The notes: generated by a model not told the origin, from the sequence alone. A stretch of DNA of 57,833 nt from JBFXCK01 sp050182275 (GCA_050182275.1 JBFXCK010000012.1:1-57833); one strand, 5' to 3'; shown: positions 24,757-33,854, counted from the stretch's first letter. A program made the numbers and translations.

Positions 24757-26070
24757 GTGGCGCTGAAGCTTTACAACACCCTGACCCGGCAAAAAGAAGA
24801 GTTCAAGCCAATCGACCCGAAGAATGTGCGGATGTATGTGTGCGGCCCCACCGTGTACGATTATGCGCATGTGGGCAATGCGCGCCCCGTTATCGTATTT
24901 GATGTGTTATTCCGCCTCTTGCGCCATATGTACGGCGAGGATCATGTAACTTACGTGCGCAATGTCACCGATGTGGATGACAAAATCAATGCGCGTTCCA
25001 AGGAATGGGGCGAGAAAATCGAATCCATCACCGCCCGCACCTATCAATGGTATGCCGAAGATATGAAAATGGTTGGGGCTTTGCCGCCCACATTCGAGCC
25101 GCGCGCCACGCATTATATCCCCGACATGATCCGCATGATCGAAGGCTTGATCGCCAAAAATCATGCCTATGTGGCGGAAAACCATGTGCTGTTTTCCGTG
25201 CCTTCGATGAAGGATTACGGCAAGCTTTCCCGGCGCAACCGCGAAGATATGATCGCGGGCGCCCGCGTTGATGTGGCGCCCTATAAGCGCGATCCGGCCG
25301 ATTTTGTGTTGTGGAAACCCTCAACCCCCGATTTGCCGGGCTGGGATTCGCCCTGGGGCCGCGGGCGTCCGGGCTGGCATATTGAATGTTCGGCGATGAG
25401 CGAGAAGCTGCTGGGCAATCATTTCGATATTCACGGCGGCGGGCAAGATTTGATTTTTCCTCACCACGAAAATGAAATCGCCCAAAGCGAATGCGCGCAT
25501 GGCGAGCCGATGGCCAATATTTGGATGCATAATGGCTGGCTGATGATCGACCAAGAAAAAATGAGCAAATCTTTAGGCAATTTTTTCACCGTGCGCGAAG
25601 TTTTGGAAAAGCTTGGCGGTCGCGGCGAAATTATTCGCTTGGCAACATTGATGAGCCATTATCGTCAGCCTATGGATTGGACAGAAAGTTTAATTCAACA
25701 ATCAAAAGCCATATTAGATAGCTTATATAACAAGGCTAAGCCCGATTCGGGCAAAATTCCAGATGAATTCATGTCGGCTTTGAACGATGATTTAAACACG
25801 CCGCAGGCAATTACAATTTTGCAGCATATGGATTCAGGCGTTTTAGCCGCAGCCAATTTGCTGGGCTTACTTACCCAAACGCCGGAGCAATGGAAAAAAA
25901 GCGGTGTTGGTGAAAATGAAGAAACCGCTATCCAGCAAAAAATCGCCGAACGCAATGCTGCCAAAAAAGCCAAAGACTTCGCCCGCGCCGATGCGATTCG
26001 CAAAGAATTGGAAGGGCAGGGCATTATTTTGGAAGACAAGCCCGCTGGCACGGAATGGCGGCGGAAATGA
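24757..26070 (+). CDS. cysS: Cysteinyl-tRNA synthetase
   Basis: A 437-residue class I synthetase. Cys29 (YVCGPTVYDYAHVGNARP) is a zinc ligand that selects cysteine, HVGN at 38-41 is the HIGH motif, and KMSKS is at 268-272. WHIECSAMS and FPHHENEIAQSE supply the other zinc ligands. The start is taken as GTG at 24757, just after the gltX stop, because it gives the standard N-terminus (ALKLYNTLTRQKEEF); the in-frame codon at 24673 lies inside gltX. The C-terminal helical domain is present. Confidence 0.96.
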   Translation: MALKLYNTLTRQKEEFKPIDPKNVRMYVCGPTVYDYAHVGNARPVIVFDVLFRLLRHMYGEDHVTYVRNVTDVDDKINARSKEWGEKIESITARTYQWYAEDMKMVGALPPTFEPRATHYIPDMIRMIEGLIAKNHAYVAENHVLFSVPSMKDYGKLSRRNREDMIAGARVDVAPYKRDPADFVLWKPSTPDLPGWDSPWGRGRPGWHIECSAMSEKLLGNHFDIHGGGQDLIFPHHENEIAQSECAHGEPMANIWMHNGWLMIDQEKMSKSLGNFFTVREVLEKLGGRGEIIRLATLMSHYRQPMDWTESLIQQSKAILDSLYNKAKPDSGKIPDEFMSALNDDLNTPQAITILQHMDSGVLAAANLLGLLTQTPEQWKKSGVGENEETAIQQKIAERNAAKKAKDFARADAIRKELEGQGIILEDKPAGTEWRRK

Positions 26071-26092
26071 TAATAAAAAAAGTGCTTATCCT

Positions 26093-26138
26093 GAGCTTGT
26101 CGAAGGATGAGCTCAAAAGCTCATGGTTCGACAGGCTC
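26093..26138. repeat. Imperfect inverted repeat (REP-like element)
   Basis: Arms at 26093-26113 and 26118-26138 are inverted repeats of 21 nt with three mismatches around a CAAA loop. The core AGCTTGTCGAAGGATGAGC is a motif I recall as widely dispersed in proteobacterial genomes. It sits between cysS and trmJ and fills most of the 93-nt gap. No second copy was noticed in this window. Confidence 0.75.
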
Positions 26139-26163
26139 ACCATGAGCTTGAGAGATTTATAAA

Positions 26164-26934
26164 ATGTCTAAGCCGATTATTATTTTAGTCCGCCCGCAAT
26201 TGGCCGAAAATATCGGCATGGTGGCGCGGGCGATGCTGAATTGCGGGTTGGATGAATTGCGCCTGGTGACGCCCGATTATTCGCCAACCCATGAGAAGGC
26301 GATGGCGGCTTCGGTGAAGGCTTCATCTGTTTTAGAAAAGGCAGAAATTTTTGATGATCTGCCCTCGGCCATCCGCGATTGCCAGCATGTCTATGCCACC
26401 TCGGCCAGAAGGCATGACATGGTAAAGCCGGTTTTTACCCCGCACCAGGCCATTCAAAATTTGCATCGGCATGGGGAAAAAACCGCCATCCTGTTCGGGC
26501 CGGAGCGGGCTGGCCTTGAGAATGAAGATTTAAGCTATGCCGATAGCCTGATAAATATTCCCCTTAATCCCGATTTTACCTCTCTCAATTTAGCGCAGGC
26601 AGTGCTTTTGGTGGCCTATGAATGGTTTAGGGCAAAAGGGGTGGAAATAGCCGATCCTTTGCCTTTGGGATCGACCCGGCCTGCCGCCAAAGAAGAACTT
26701 CATAATTTTTTCAATAGGTTAGAGGAAGAATTGGATAAGGTGGGTTTCCTTTATCCACCTCATAAGCGCGAAAAAATGGTGCAAAATATCCGCCATATGT
26801 GGCAGCGGGCGGGCCTAACCCTGCAGGAGCTTAATACCCTGCATGGGATCGTTACAAGCCTTAGGGATGGCAACCGCCATAGGCCTAAAAGGAAGCCGGA
26901 ACCCCTTAAAAAAGCCCCCAAAAAGGCGGTTTGA
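26164..26934 (+). CDS. trmJ: tRNA/rRNA 2'-O-methyltransferase, TrmJ-like
   Basis: A 256-residue SPOUT-class methyltransferase. TrmJ methylates the 2'-OH of nucleotide 32 in tRNA with SAM. The family motifs are IILVRPQLAENIGMVARAML at the N-terminus, ILFGPERAGLENEDL and the knot-forming INIPLNPDFTSLNLAQAV. The C-terminal tail is rich in Lys, Arg and Pro (KRKPEPLKKAPKKAV). The rpsD promoter begins within its last codons. It could be assigned to the wider TrmH/TrmJ family if the tRNA target differs. Confidence 0.9.
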   Translation: MSKPIIILVRPQLAENIGMVARAMLNCGLDELRLVTPDYSPTHEKAMAASVKASSVLEKAEIFDDLPSAIRDCQHVYATSARRHDMVKPVFTPHQAIQNLHRHGEKTAILFGPERAGLENEDLSYADSLINIPLNPDFTSLNLAQAVLLVAYEWFRAKGVEIADPLPLGSTRPAAKEELHNFFNRLEEELDKVGFLYPPHKREKMVQNIRHMWQRAGLTLQELNTLHGIVTSLRDGNRHRPKRKPEPLKKAPKKAV

Positions 26935-26958
26935 CAAAATCGTAAAAATCCTTATAGT
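26931..26958 (+). promoter_or_regulatory. Sigma-70-type promoter of rpsD
   Basis: A perfect -35 element TTGACA (26931-26936) is followed after 16 nt by TATAGT (26953-26958). The -35 overlaps the trmJ stop codon at 26932-26934. Transcription would start near 26965. Confidence 0.75.
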
Positions 26959-26966
26959 GCGCCCTT

Positions 26967-27004
26967 CGCTGCCGCTTTAGACGGCCAGCGCAAAGGTTTT
27001 TATT
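26967..27004 (+). promoter_or_regulatory. GC-rich leader hairpin of rpsD with T tract
   Basis: CGCTG-CCG (26967-26974) pairs with CGG-CAGCG (26982-26990) around a short loop with one bulged C, giving 8 bp. The sequence CAAAGG and then TTTTTATTT follow. It is the first structure of the predicted transcript and resembles an attenuator; ribosomal protein S4 is known in other bacteria to control its own mRNA. Control here is inferred. Confidence 0.4.
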
Positions 27005-27032
27005 TGAGTCCATAATCAACGGAATTAGAGGC

Positions 27033-27647
27033 ATGACGAAAAGAGCAGCAGCTAAACATAAATTTTCCCGGCGCATTCGCAAGAATCTGTGGGGCCAGCC
27101 GGGCAGCCCGGTTATCGCGCGCGAATATGGCCCGGGCCAGCACGGCCAGCGCCGCAATAAAAAATCCGACTATGGCAGCCAATTGGAAGCCAAGCAAACC
27201 TTGCGCAACTATTACGGCAATATCTTAGAGCGTCAGTTCCGCAAAATTTACCAAGAAGCCTCCCGCCGCAAAGGCGACACCCAGGATAATTTGATCGAAC
27301 TGCTGGAACGCCGTTTAGATGCGGTTGTGTACCGCGCCAAATTCGCGCCCACCGTGTTCTCGGCCCGCCAATTGGTGAGCCATGGCCACATCGCCGTCAA
27401 TGGCAAGCGCGTGACTATCTCCAGCTTCATGGTCAAAGACAATGATGAAATCAGCTTGATTGGCAAAATTAAGGATACGGTCTTGGTGCAAACCGCCATC
27501 CAAGCAGCCGACCGCGACGTGCCCGATTATGTTTCGGCCGATCATGGCGCTTATAAGGCCAAATTCGTGCGCGGCCCCAAATTGGCCGATGTGCCCTATC
27601 CGGTGCAAATGGAGCCGAATTTGGTGGTAGAATTCTATTCAAGATAA
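27033..27647 (+). CDS. rpsD: 30S ribosomal protein S4
   Basis: A 204-residue primary 16S rRNA-binding protein that nucleates assembly of the 30S body. The N-terminal part has SRRIRKNLWGQPGSPV and REYGPGQHGQRR, and the S4 RNA-binding domain follows with LLERRLDAVVYRAKFAPT and ARQLVSHGHIAVNGKRV. The cysteines of the zinc-binding variant are absent. It stands alone with its own promoter and a strong terminator, as is frequent in alphaproteobacteria where rpsD lies outside the alpha operon. Confidence 0.98.
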   Translation: MTKRAAAKHKFSRRIRKNLWGQPGSPVIAREYGPGQHGQRRNKKSDYGSQLEAKQTLRNYYGNILERQFRKIYQEASRRKGDTQDNLIELLERRLDAVVYRAKFAPTVFSARQLVSHGHIAVNGKRVTISSFMVKDNDEISLIGKIKDTVLVQTAIQAADRDVPDYVSADHGAYKAKFVRGPKLADVPYPVQMEPNLVVEFYSR

Positions 27648-27670
27648 AAAACTTGAAGGATGCAGGGAAA

Positions 27671-27700
27671 AGGCCGCCGTCACAGGCGGCCTTTTTATTT
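27671..27700. terminator. Intrinsic terminator between rpsD and purL
   Basis: AGGCCGCC (27671-27678) pairs with GGCGGCCT (27685-27692) around GTCACA, followed by TTTTATTT on the plus strand. It clearly ends rpsD. On the minus strand the T tract is weaker, but the hairpin can also serve the convergent purL, whose stop lies at 27700-27702. Confidence 0.88.
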
Positions 27701-29916
27701 TAGGCGCCGTTCATGTAATTGGGCAGCCATTCTTCATTAAGCTTCCGCAATTCTTCGATCTTGAGATTGACCTTATCATTGATTTTAATGGCCTCGCCCT
27801 CAACCTTGCCGATTTTAATGGCTTGCAACCCTGCGGCGGCGGCGGCGTAGATAACCTTATCGGCATTGGCGGTTGTCACAACATAACGGCTTTGATCTTC
27901 GCTGAACAAAAAGCCGAATAAAGGCATCGGATCGTCAATTTGAATTTTGCACCCGATTTTTCCGGCAAAACCCATTTCGATAAGCGCTAAGGCCAAGCCG
28001 CCATCGCTTAAGTCATGACAGGCATTGATGAGCTTGTCGTTGATTAATTTGCGGATGAATTCGCCATAGCGCCGCTCAACGGCCAAATCAACCGGCGGGG
28101 GCGCGCCTTCTTCCCGGCCCTCGATTTCGCGTAAATAAAGGGAACAGCCAAGCCAGCCGGTGGTGCGGCCCAGCAGAATGATTTCATCGCCTGTCTTTTT
28201 GAAATTCATGGTCATCATCTTATCGATGTCTTTAAGCAAGCCGATGCCGCCAATGACGGGGCTGGGCAACACCGCCTGGCCGTTGGTTTCGTTATAAAGG
28301 GATACGTTTCCGGAAACAACCGGGTATTCCAATGCTTCCCCGGCATTGCGCATCCCGCCGATACAGCCCACAATTTGGCCCATGATTTCGCGCCGCTCTG
28401 GGTTGCCGAAGTTTAAGTTGTTAGTAAAGGCGATCGGCTCAGCGCCGACCGCACATAAGTTGCGCCAAGATTCGGCCACCGCCTGCGCCCCGCCGATAAA
28501 GGGATGGGCCAGGCAATAGCGCGGCGTGCAATCAACCGTCATGGCGATGGCTTTTTTGGCGCCTTCCACCCGCACCACGCCGGCATTGCCGCCGGGGCCT
28601 TGCAGCGTGTTGGTGCCGACCATGCTGTCATATTGCTCATAAATCCAGCGCTTGCTGGCGACATTGGGGCAGGCGATGATTTTTTTGATGGCGGCGTTTA
28701 AATCTTTCGGCGCCTTAATATCGGCTAGTTTAATTTCATCGCGCCTTGGGCTTACCACCCAGTCGCGGTCATAGCGGGGGGCCTCATCAACCAAAGCGGT
28801 GATGGGAATATCGGCCACGGTTTCGCCGTGGAATTTTAGAATGAGATGTTTACTGTCAGTCAAAACGCCGATCACGGCGAAATCAAGTTCCCATTTATCG
28901 AAAATCTTCTTGGCCTTTTCTTCGCTGCCGGGTTTTAAGACCATCAGCATGCGTTCCTGGCTTTCGGAAAGCATAAGTTCATAGGGCGTCATATTGGGTT
29001 CGCGGGTTGGAACCTTTTCAAGCTCCAGCTCAATGCCCAAACCGCCTTTGGCGGCCATTTCAACGGAAGAAGAGGTAAGGCCAGCTGCGCCCATATCTTG
29101 GATAGCAATAATGGCGTCGGTCGCCATTAATTCAAGGCAGGCCTCCAGCAGTAATTTTTCGGTGAAGGGATCGCCTACCTGCACGGTTGGTTTTTTCTTT
29201 TCCCAATCATCGTTAAACCCGGCGGAAGACATGGTAGCGCCATGCACGCCATCGCGGCCGGTTTTAGCGCCGACATACACCACCGCATTCCCAACACCGG
29301 CGGCCTTGGCATAGAAAATTTTATCGGCATCGGCAATGCCGACGGTCATGGCATTCACTAAAGGATTGCCATTATGCGCGGGATGGAAATTAACCTCACC
29401 CGCCACAGTTGGGATACCCACGCAATTACCATAGCCGCCAATACCCTTCACCACGCCTTCAATGACGGTGCGGGTTCTGGGGTGGCTGGGATCGCCAAAG
29501 CGGAGCGCGTTTAAATTGGCAATCGGCCTGGCGCCCATGGTGAAGACATCGCGCAAAATGCCGCCAACGCCGGTGGCAGCGCCCTGTTGCGGTTCAATCC
29601 AGGAAGGTTTGTTGTGGCTTTCAATTTTAAACACCACGGCCTGGCCATCATCAATATCAACCACGCCCGCATTTTCGCCGGGACCCTGAATAACCCGCTT
29701 GCCCTTGGTGGGTAAAGTCACCAGCCAATTTTTGGTGGATTTATAGGAACAATGCTCGCTCCAAGCGGCCGAGAAAATGCCAAGCTCGACCAAATTGGGC
29801 TTGCGGCCCAATGCCGCCTGCAACATGGCGAATTCATCGCGGGTAAGGCCGTGTTGTTCGGCCATTTGCGGCGTAATGAAGATTTTAGGATTTTTTTCTT
29901 GCCGCACGGCGCTCAT
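27700..29916 (-). CDS. purL: Phosphoribosylformylglycinamidine synthase subunit PurL
   Basis: A 738-residue small-type FGAM synthase large subunit. It performs the ATP-dependent amidation of FGAR in purine synthesis and depends on PurQ for ammonia and PurS for assembly. Visible motifs are HCSYKSTKNWL near the N-terminus, NAGVVDIDDGQAVVFKIESHN, IQDMGAAGLTSSSVEMA and NGNPLVNAMTVG. The 4-nt overlap with purQ shows coupling. It is the last gene of the purB-to-purL operon. Confidence 0.97.
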   Translation of the reverse strand: MSAVRQEKNPKIFITPQMAEQHGLTRDEFAMLQAALGRKPNLVELGIFSAAWSEHCSYKSTKNWLVTLPTKGKRVIQGPGENAGVVDIDDGQAVVFKIESHNKPSWIEPQQGAATGVGGILRDVFTMGARPIANLNALRFGDPSHPRTRTVIEGVVKGIGGYGNCVGIPTVAGEVNFHPAHNGNPLVNAMTVGIADADKIFYAKAAGVGNAVVYVGAKTGRDGVHGATMSSAGFNDDWEKKKPTVQVGDPFTEKLLLEACLELMATDAIIAIQDMGAAGLTSSSVEMAAKGGLGIELELEKVPTREPNMTPYELMLSESQERMLMVLKPGSEEKAKKIFDKWELDFAVIGVLTDSKHLILKFHGETVADIPITALVDEAPRYDRDWVVSPRRDEIKLADIKAPKDLNAAIKKIIACPNVASKRWIYEQYDSMVGTNTLQGPGGNAGVVRVEGAKKAIAMTVDCTPRYCLAHPFIGGAQAVAESWRNLCAVGAEPIAFTNNLNFGNPERREIMGQIVGCIGGMRNAGEALEYPVVSGNVSLYNETNGQAVLPSPVIGGIGLLKDIDKMMTMNFKKTGDEIILLGRTTGWLGCSLYLREIEGREEGAPPPVDLAVERRYGEFIRKLINDKLINACHDLSDGGLALALIEMGFAGKIGCKIQIDDPMPLFGFLFSEDQSRYVVTTANADKVIYAAAAAGLQAIKIGKVEGEAIKINDKVNLKIEELRKLNEEWLPNYMNGA

Positions 29917-30602
29917 GACAGGCTCTCCACCAAGCTTTCGAAGAGCGGAATGCCGTCAACGCCTTCTAAATACGGATCGCTGACCCGCTCTGGATGCGGC
30001 ATTAGGCCCAAGACATTTTTTTTCTGATTAAAAATCCCGGCAATGCCGCGCGAGGAGCCGTTTGGATTGGCGCTGTCAATTACCTGGCCCTTTTCATCGC
30101 AATAACGGAAGGCGATCAAATTTTTGCTTTCCAATTCATCCAGCACTTTGGGATCGGCGAAATAATTCCCCTCGCCATGCGCGATAGGAAAGCGAATGAC
30201 CTGGTCTTTTTTATATTTTTTGGTGAAAGGGTTATCGTTCGCCTCAACCTTAACCGTGACAGTGCGGCAAATGAATTTAAGGCCGCGGTTACGCAACAAA
30301 ACGCCGGGCAGAAGGCCGCTTTCGGCCAGAATTTGAAAGCCGTTGCAAATGCCCAGAACTTTAACACCCTTATTGGCTTGTTCCTTAACCGCCTGCATGA
30401 TGGGGGAGTGGGCGGCAATCGCGCCGGTGCGCAAATAATCGCCATACGAAAAACCACCCGGCACCACAATTAAATCAACCTTGGGAAGGTTTTTGTCGCC
30501 ATGCCACACGGCAGCCGGAGCTTGGCCAGAGATGCGCGTTAAGGCCTTGATAACATCGCGGTCGCAATTTGATCCGGGGAAAGTGATGACGGCCGATTTC
30601 AT
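29913..30602 (-). CDS. purQ: FGAM synthase glutaminase subunit PurQ
   Basis: A 229-residue class I glutamine amidotransferase that feeds ammonia to PurL. The nucleophile is Cys86 in VLGICNGFQIL. VVPGGFSYGDYLRTGAIAA gives the N-terminal signature and LMPHPERVSDP supplies the His and Glu of the triad. Length is typical for the separate subunit. It overlaps purL and purS by 4 nt each. Confidence 0.96.
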   Translation of the reverse strand: MKSAVITFPGSNCDRDVIKALTRISGQAPAAVWHGDKNLPKVDLIVVPGGFSYGDYLRTGAIAAHSPIMQAVKEQANKGVKVLGICNGFQILAESGLLPGVLLRNRGLKFICRTVTVKVEANDNPFTKKYKKDQVIRFPIAHGEGNYFADPKVLDELESKNLIAFRYCDEKGQVIDSANPNGSSRGIAGIFNQKKNVLGLMPHPERVSDPYLEGVDGIPLFESLVESLS

Positions 30603-30865
30603 TTTGCTTTTGCCACCACCTGTTCGCTTAAAATATCATAGGTGAAATTTTCGATGACGGTATTGGCTAAAAGTTTTTCGCACATTATTTTAATTTCGCC
30701 TTCGGCTTTTTTGCGATCGCTTTCACCAATTTCGAGATCAATTATTTTTCCAACCCGCGCGCCCTTAATATTATTATGGCCCAAATGCTGCAGCGATTTT
30801 TCAATCGCCACCCCTTGCGGATCAAGCACACCATCTTTCAAAGTGACATAAACGCGGATTTTCAT
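30599..30865 (-). CDS. purS: FGAM synthase assembly subunit PurS
   Basis: An 88-residue small protein that holds PurL and PurQ together. It has the family's start (MKIRVYVTLKDGVLDPQGVAIEKSL has this pattern over residues 1-25), the HNNIKGARVGKIIDL motif and LLANTVIENFTYD. It overlaps purQ and purC by 4 nt each. The presence of separate PurS and PurQ agrees with the small-type PurL. Confidence 0.95.
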   Translation of the reverse strand: MKIRVYVTLKDGVLDPQGVAIEKSLQHLGHNNIKGARVGKIIDLEIGESDRKKAEGEIKIMCEKLLANTVIENFTYDILSEQVVAKAK

Positions 30866-31701
30866 GGTTTCTTTTGCCCTTTGCTGTCTTTTTTCGCCTT
30901 GGCGGCTTCGCGCGCCTTGGCCAAAACATTATCCACTCTGACTTTGGCGGGATTTTTTTCCGGCGGAGATTCAAGTAAAATCCCCAAGCGCCTGGCCACT
31001 TCGCGGTAAGCCTCGGCGACATTGCCTAGATCGCGCCTAAAGCGGTCTTTGTCCATTTTTTCGTTGGTTTGGATATCCCACAGCCGGCAATTATCGGGGC
31101 TGATTTCATCGGCCAGCATAATAATCTCATCTTCATCTTCATCCATTAAATAGCGGCCAAATTCCAGTTTAAAGTCAACCAGGCGCATGCCAGCGCCGTA
31201 AAACAGGCCGGTTAGAAAATCATTAATGCGTAAAGCGTAGTTGGTGATTTCCTGCATTTCCATGGGCCCCGCCCAGTTGAAATAGAGGATATGATCTTCC
31301 GATACCATCGGATCGCCCGTTGCATCGTTTTTATAATAAAACTCAACCAAAGGCCGGGTTAAAACATGGCCTTCTTCCAGGCCAAAACGCTTGGCAAGCG
31401 AACCGGCAGCGATATTGCGCACGACAACTTCGATAGGAATAATCTCCACTTCTTTGATAAGCTGCTCACGCATGTTCAGGCGCTTGATGAAGTGCGTGGG
31501 AATGCCAAGTTCGGCGATGCGCAAAAATAGATATTCGGAAATGCGGTTATTAATAACGCCCTTGCCCTCGATAATACCCTTTTTCTGAGCATTGAAGGCG
31601 GTGGCTTCGTCTTTGAAGTATTGAATCAAAGTGCCGGGAGCTGTGCCCGCATAAAGAATTTTGGCTTTACCTTCGTAAATAACACGGCGTTTTTTGGCCA
31701 T
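30862..31701 (-). CDS. purC: SAICAR synthetase PurC
   Basis: A 279-residue enzyme that joins aspartate to CAIR in purine synthesis. Motifs are YEGKAKILYAGTAPGTLIQ, FKDEATAFNAQKKGIIEGKG, RNIAAGSLAKRFG and LVDFKLEFGR. The C-terminus continues about 25 residues past the usual end as a Lys/Ala-rich tail (REAAKAKKDSKGQKKP). GGGAGC precedes the ATG. It is followed by purS with a 4-nt overlap. Confidence 0.96.
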   Translation of the reverse strand: MAKKRRVIYEGKAKILYAGTAPGTLIQYFKDEATAFNAQKKGIIEGKGVINNRISEYLFLRIAELGIPTHFIKRLNMREQLIKEVEIIPIEVVVRNIAAGSLAKRFGLEEGHVLTRPLVEFYYKNDATGDPMVSEDHILYFNWAGPMEMQEITNYALRINDFLTGLFYGAGMRLVDFKLEFGRYLMDEDEDEIIMLADEISPDNCRLWDIQTNEKMDKDRFRRDLGNVAEAYREVARRLGILLESPPEKNPAKVRVDNVLAKAREAAKAKKDSKGQKKP

Positions 31702-31738
31702 AAAAGGCTCCCTTTGTTGAAGCTAGGTTATAGCGGCT

Positions 31739-32494
31739 TCACCCTTCAAAATCAACCGCTTCATACCGAGCTTCGCCAGGCTTTCCGTGGGCGAAAAGAA
31801 AGGCCGGAGCTTTACGGTTGTGGATAGAAGGCAGAGCGATAAGGGAGGAGCAAACCGTGCCAAATTCCCCCGGCCCCGTTACCGTCATAGCGCCTTCAGG
31901 GCCGGTTTCGGTTGAATAAAGCTTATTGGCCAAAAGATTCTGCCATTCGCGCCAGTCGTTTTTATTGGGATTGGGGGGATTGGCGGCCTCGAATCTTGGC
32001 AGATAGGCGCGCACCCGGGGCGATCGGTCGTCATTGCGGTCATAGGCGGTGAAAAAAGATAGGCCGGCTGGAATCGCGATCACTTCAACCGGTGTTTTAT
32101 CCCCCTTATGGCGCAGCCAATAGGCGTCCATATTGTCGGCGATGATGAGATTGAAAGAGCGGTAAGCGTCCGAATTGATTTGGCTTAAAGCCTCGACCGC
32201 CGCAGTGGCATCGCCATGGTTCAACGCTTCAATTACCAATTCACCCCGGCTGCGTTTGCCTTTTTCGGGGCCAAGCGAATTTTGGCGGTTCATAATCCCC
32301 GCCACCACGCCGCTTTCATTAATGCCAAGCCAGCTGCCTTTAGCCAGCACATCGTACCCTGCAATAATATCGGGAAATTCCGGCCAATGACGGGCGGGGG
32401 GATGAAAGGGGCGCGATTTCATTTCATCCCGGTTGGCGCCAATAATAACCGGCCATTCATGATCGGGGCGGCGGAGCAGGACTAGGGTGCACAT
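31739..32494 (-). CDS. NRDE (TANGO2-like) family protein
   Basis: A 251-residue protein with the defining IGANRDEMKSRP motif after an N-terminal MCTLVLL; the Cys2 start is a feature of the family, which has an Ntn-hydrolase-like fold. KGSWLGINESGVVAGIMNRQ is also typical. The molecular function is not settled; the eukaryotic relative TANGO2 is tied to haem or lipid handling. It begins directly after the purB stop (TAG then ATG) and lies 37 nt before purC, so it is part of the purine operon. Confidence 0.88.
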   Translation of the reverse strand: MCTLVLLRRPDHEWPVIIGANRDEMKSRPFHPPARHWPEFPDIIAGYDVLAKGSWLGINESGVVAGIMNRQNSLGPEKGKRSRGELVIEALNHGDATAAVEALSQINSDAYRSFNLIIADNMDAYWLRHKGDKTPVEVIAIPAGLSFFTAYDRNDDRSPRVRAYLPRFEAANPPNPNKNDWREWQNLLANKLYSTETGPEGAMTVTGPGEFGTVCSSLIALPSIHNRKAPAFLFAHGKPGEARYEAVDFEG

Positions 32495-33790
32495 CTAATC
32501 GGCGAAGACGCGTTTAAAAATTGTATCGACATGGCGCAACTGATGTTTCACATCGAACAGCTTGGCCAATTCGGGGCCTTTCAAATGTTTGGTGACGGCT
32601 TTATCTTTTTTCAAACGGTCCAAAAACTGCCCGCCTTTTTCCCAAACTTGCATAGCATTGCCTTGCACTACTTTGTAGGCGGATTCGCGGCTCATACCGG
32701 ATTCGATTAATCCCAGCAGCACACGTTGGGAAAAAATAATGCCGCCCAATTTATCAAGATTGGCCTGCATGGCTTTTGGATATACTACCAAGTCTTTGAT
32801 CACATAAGCCATCCGGTTCAGGGCGAAATTAAGCGCGATAGTGGCATCGGGGCCAATTACGCGTTCGACCGAGGAATGGGAAATATCCCGCTCATGCCAT
32901 AAGGTCACATTTTCCAAAGCAGGCCCGACCATCCCGCGCACCAAGCGCGCCAGGCCGGTGACATTTTCGCTTAAAACGGGATTGCGCTTATGCGGCATGG
33001 CGCTGGAGCCTTTTTGGCCCTTGGTGAAAGGTTCTTCCACTTCGCGCACTTCAGTGCGTTGCAGATGGCGGATTTCTACGGCCAGATTTTCCAGGCTTGC
33101 GGCGATCACGCCAAGCGTTGCAAAGAAGTGCGCATGGCGGTCACGCGGGATGATCTGGGTGGAAATCGGTTCTACTTCTAAACCCAATTTATCCGCCACA
33201 TAGGTTTCAATACGCGGATCAAGATGCGCGAAAGTGCCGACCGCGCCGGAAATAGCGCAAGTGGCGATATCTTTTTGCGCGGCAATCAGGCGTTCCCGTG
33301 CGCGTTTAAAGGCGGCGTAGTGGGCGGCGAGTTTTAAACCGAAAGAAGTGGGTTCGGCGTGAATGCCATGGCTTCTGCCCATGCAAGGCGTATGTTTGTA
33401 TTGCTTGGCTCGTTTTTTAAGGGCGGCCATCAGCGCGTCGATATCTTTTAGCAAAATATCGGCCGCCTGGCTTAATTGAACGTTCAGGCAAGTATCCAGC
33501 ACATCACTGGAAGTCATGCCCTGATGCACAAAACGCGCTTCGGGGCCAATATGTTCAGCCAAATTGGTGAGAAAGGCGATGACATCATGTTTAGTTTCCC
33601 GTTCAATCGCATCAATGCGGGGAATATTGAACTTAGCTTTTTTACGGATTTTCGCGGCGGCTTCTTTCGGTACATAACCGTATTTCGCCTGGGCGTCGGT
33701 GGCGTGGAGTTCGATGTCCAGCCAAATTTTGAATTTATTGTCGTCTTGCCAAATCTTGGCCATTTCGGGACGGGTATAGCGGGGAATCAT
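32495..33790 (-). CDS. purB: Adenylosuccinate lyase
   Basis: A 431-residue member of the fumarase/aspartase superfamily that cleaves SAICAR and adenylosuccinate to release fumarate. The signature loop GSSAMPHKRNPV is clear, and HQGMTSSDVLDTCLNVQL and GRSHGIHAEPTSFGLK are further family motifs. It heads the minus-strand operon purB-NRDE-purC-purS-purQ-purL and diverges from the CodA-like gene across 64 nt. No clear ribosome site precedes the ATG. Confidence 0.96.
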   Translation of the reverse strand: MIPRYTRPEMAKIWQDDNKFKIWLDIELHATDAQAKYGYVPKEAAAKIRKKAKFNIPRIDAIERETKHDVIAFLTNLAEHIGPEARFVHQGMTSSDVLDTCLNVQLSQAADILLKDIDALMAALKKRAKQYKHTPCMGRSHGIHAEPTSFGLKLAAHYAAFKRARERLIAAQKDIATCAISGAVGTFAHLDPRIETYVADKLGLEVEPISTQIIPRDRHAHFFATLGVIAASLENLAVEIRHLQRTEVREVEEPFTKGQKGSSAMPHKRNPVLSENVTGLARLVRGMVGPALENVTLWHERDISHSSVERVIGPDATIALNFALNRMAYVIKDLVVYPKAMQANLDKLGGIIFSQRVLLGLIESGMSRESAYKVVQGNAMQVWEKGGQFLDRLKKDKAVTKHLKGPELAKLFDVKHQLRHVDTIFKRVFAD

Positions 33791-33854
33791 TATTGGTAAA
33801 CCATCAAATATATGTTATGAGCAGGGCTTAAGATGTACAAAAGGAGAGGGGCTT

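Noticed and set aside
25904..26110. Open frame ending in PELVEG after cysS
   Set aside because: It is an out-of-frame reading of the cysS end plus the REP-like repeat.
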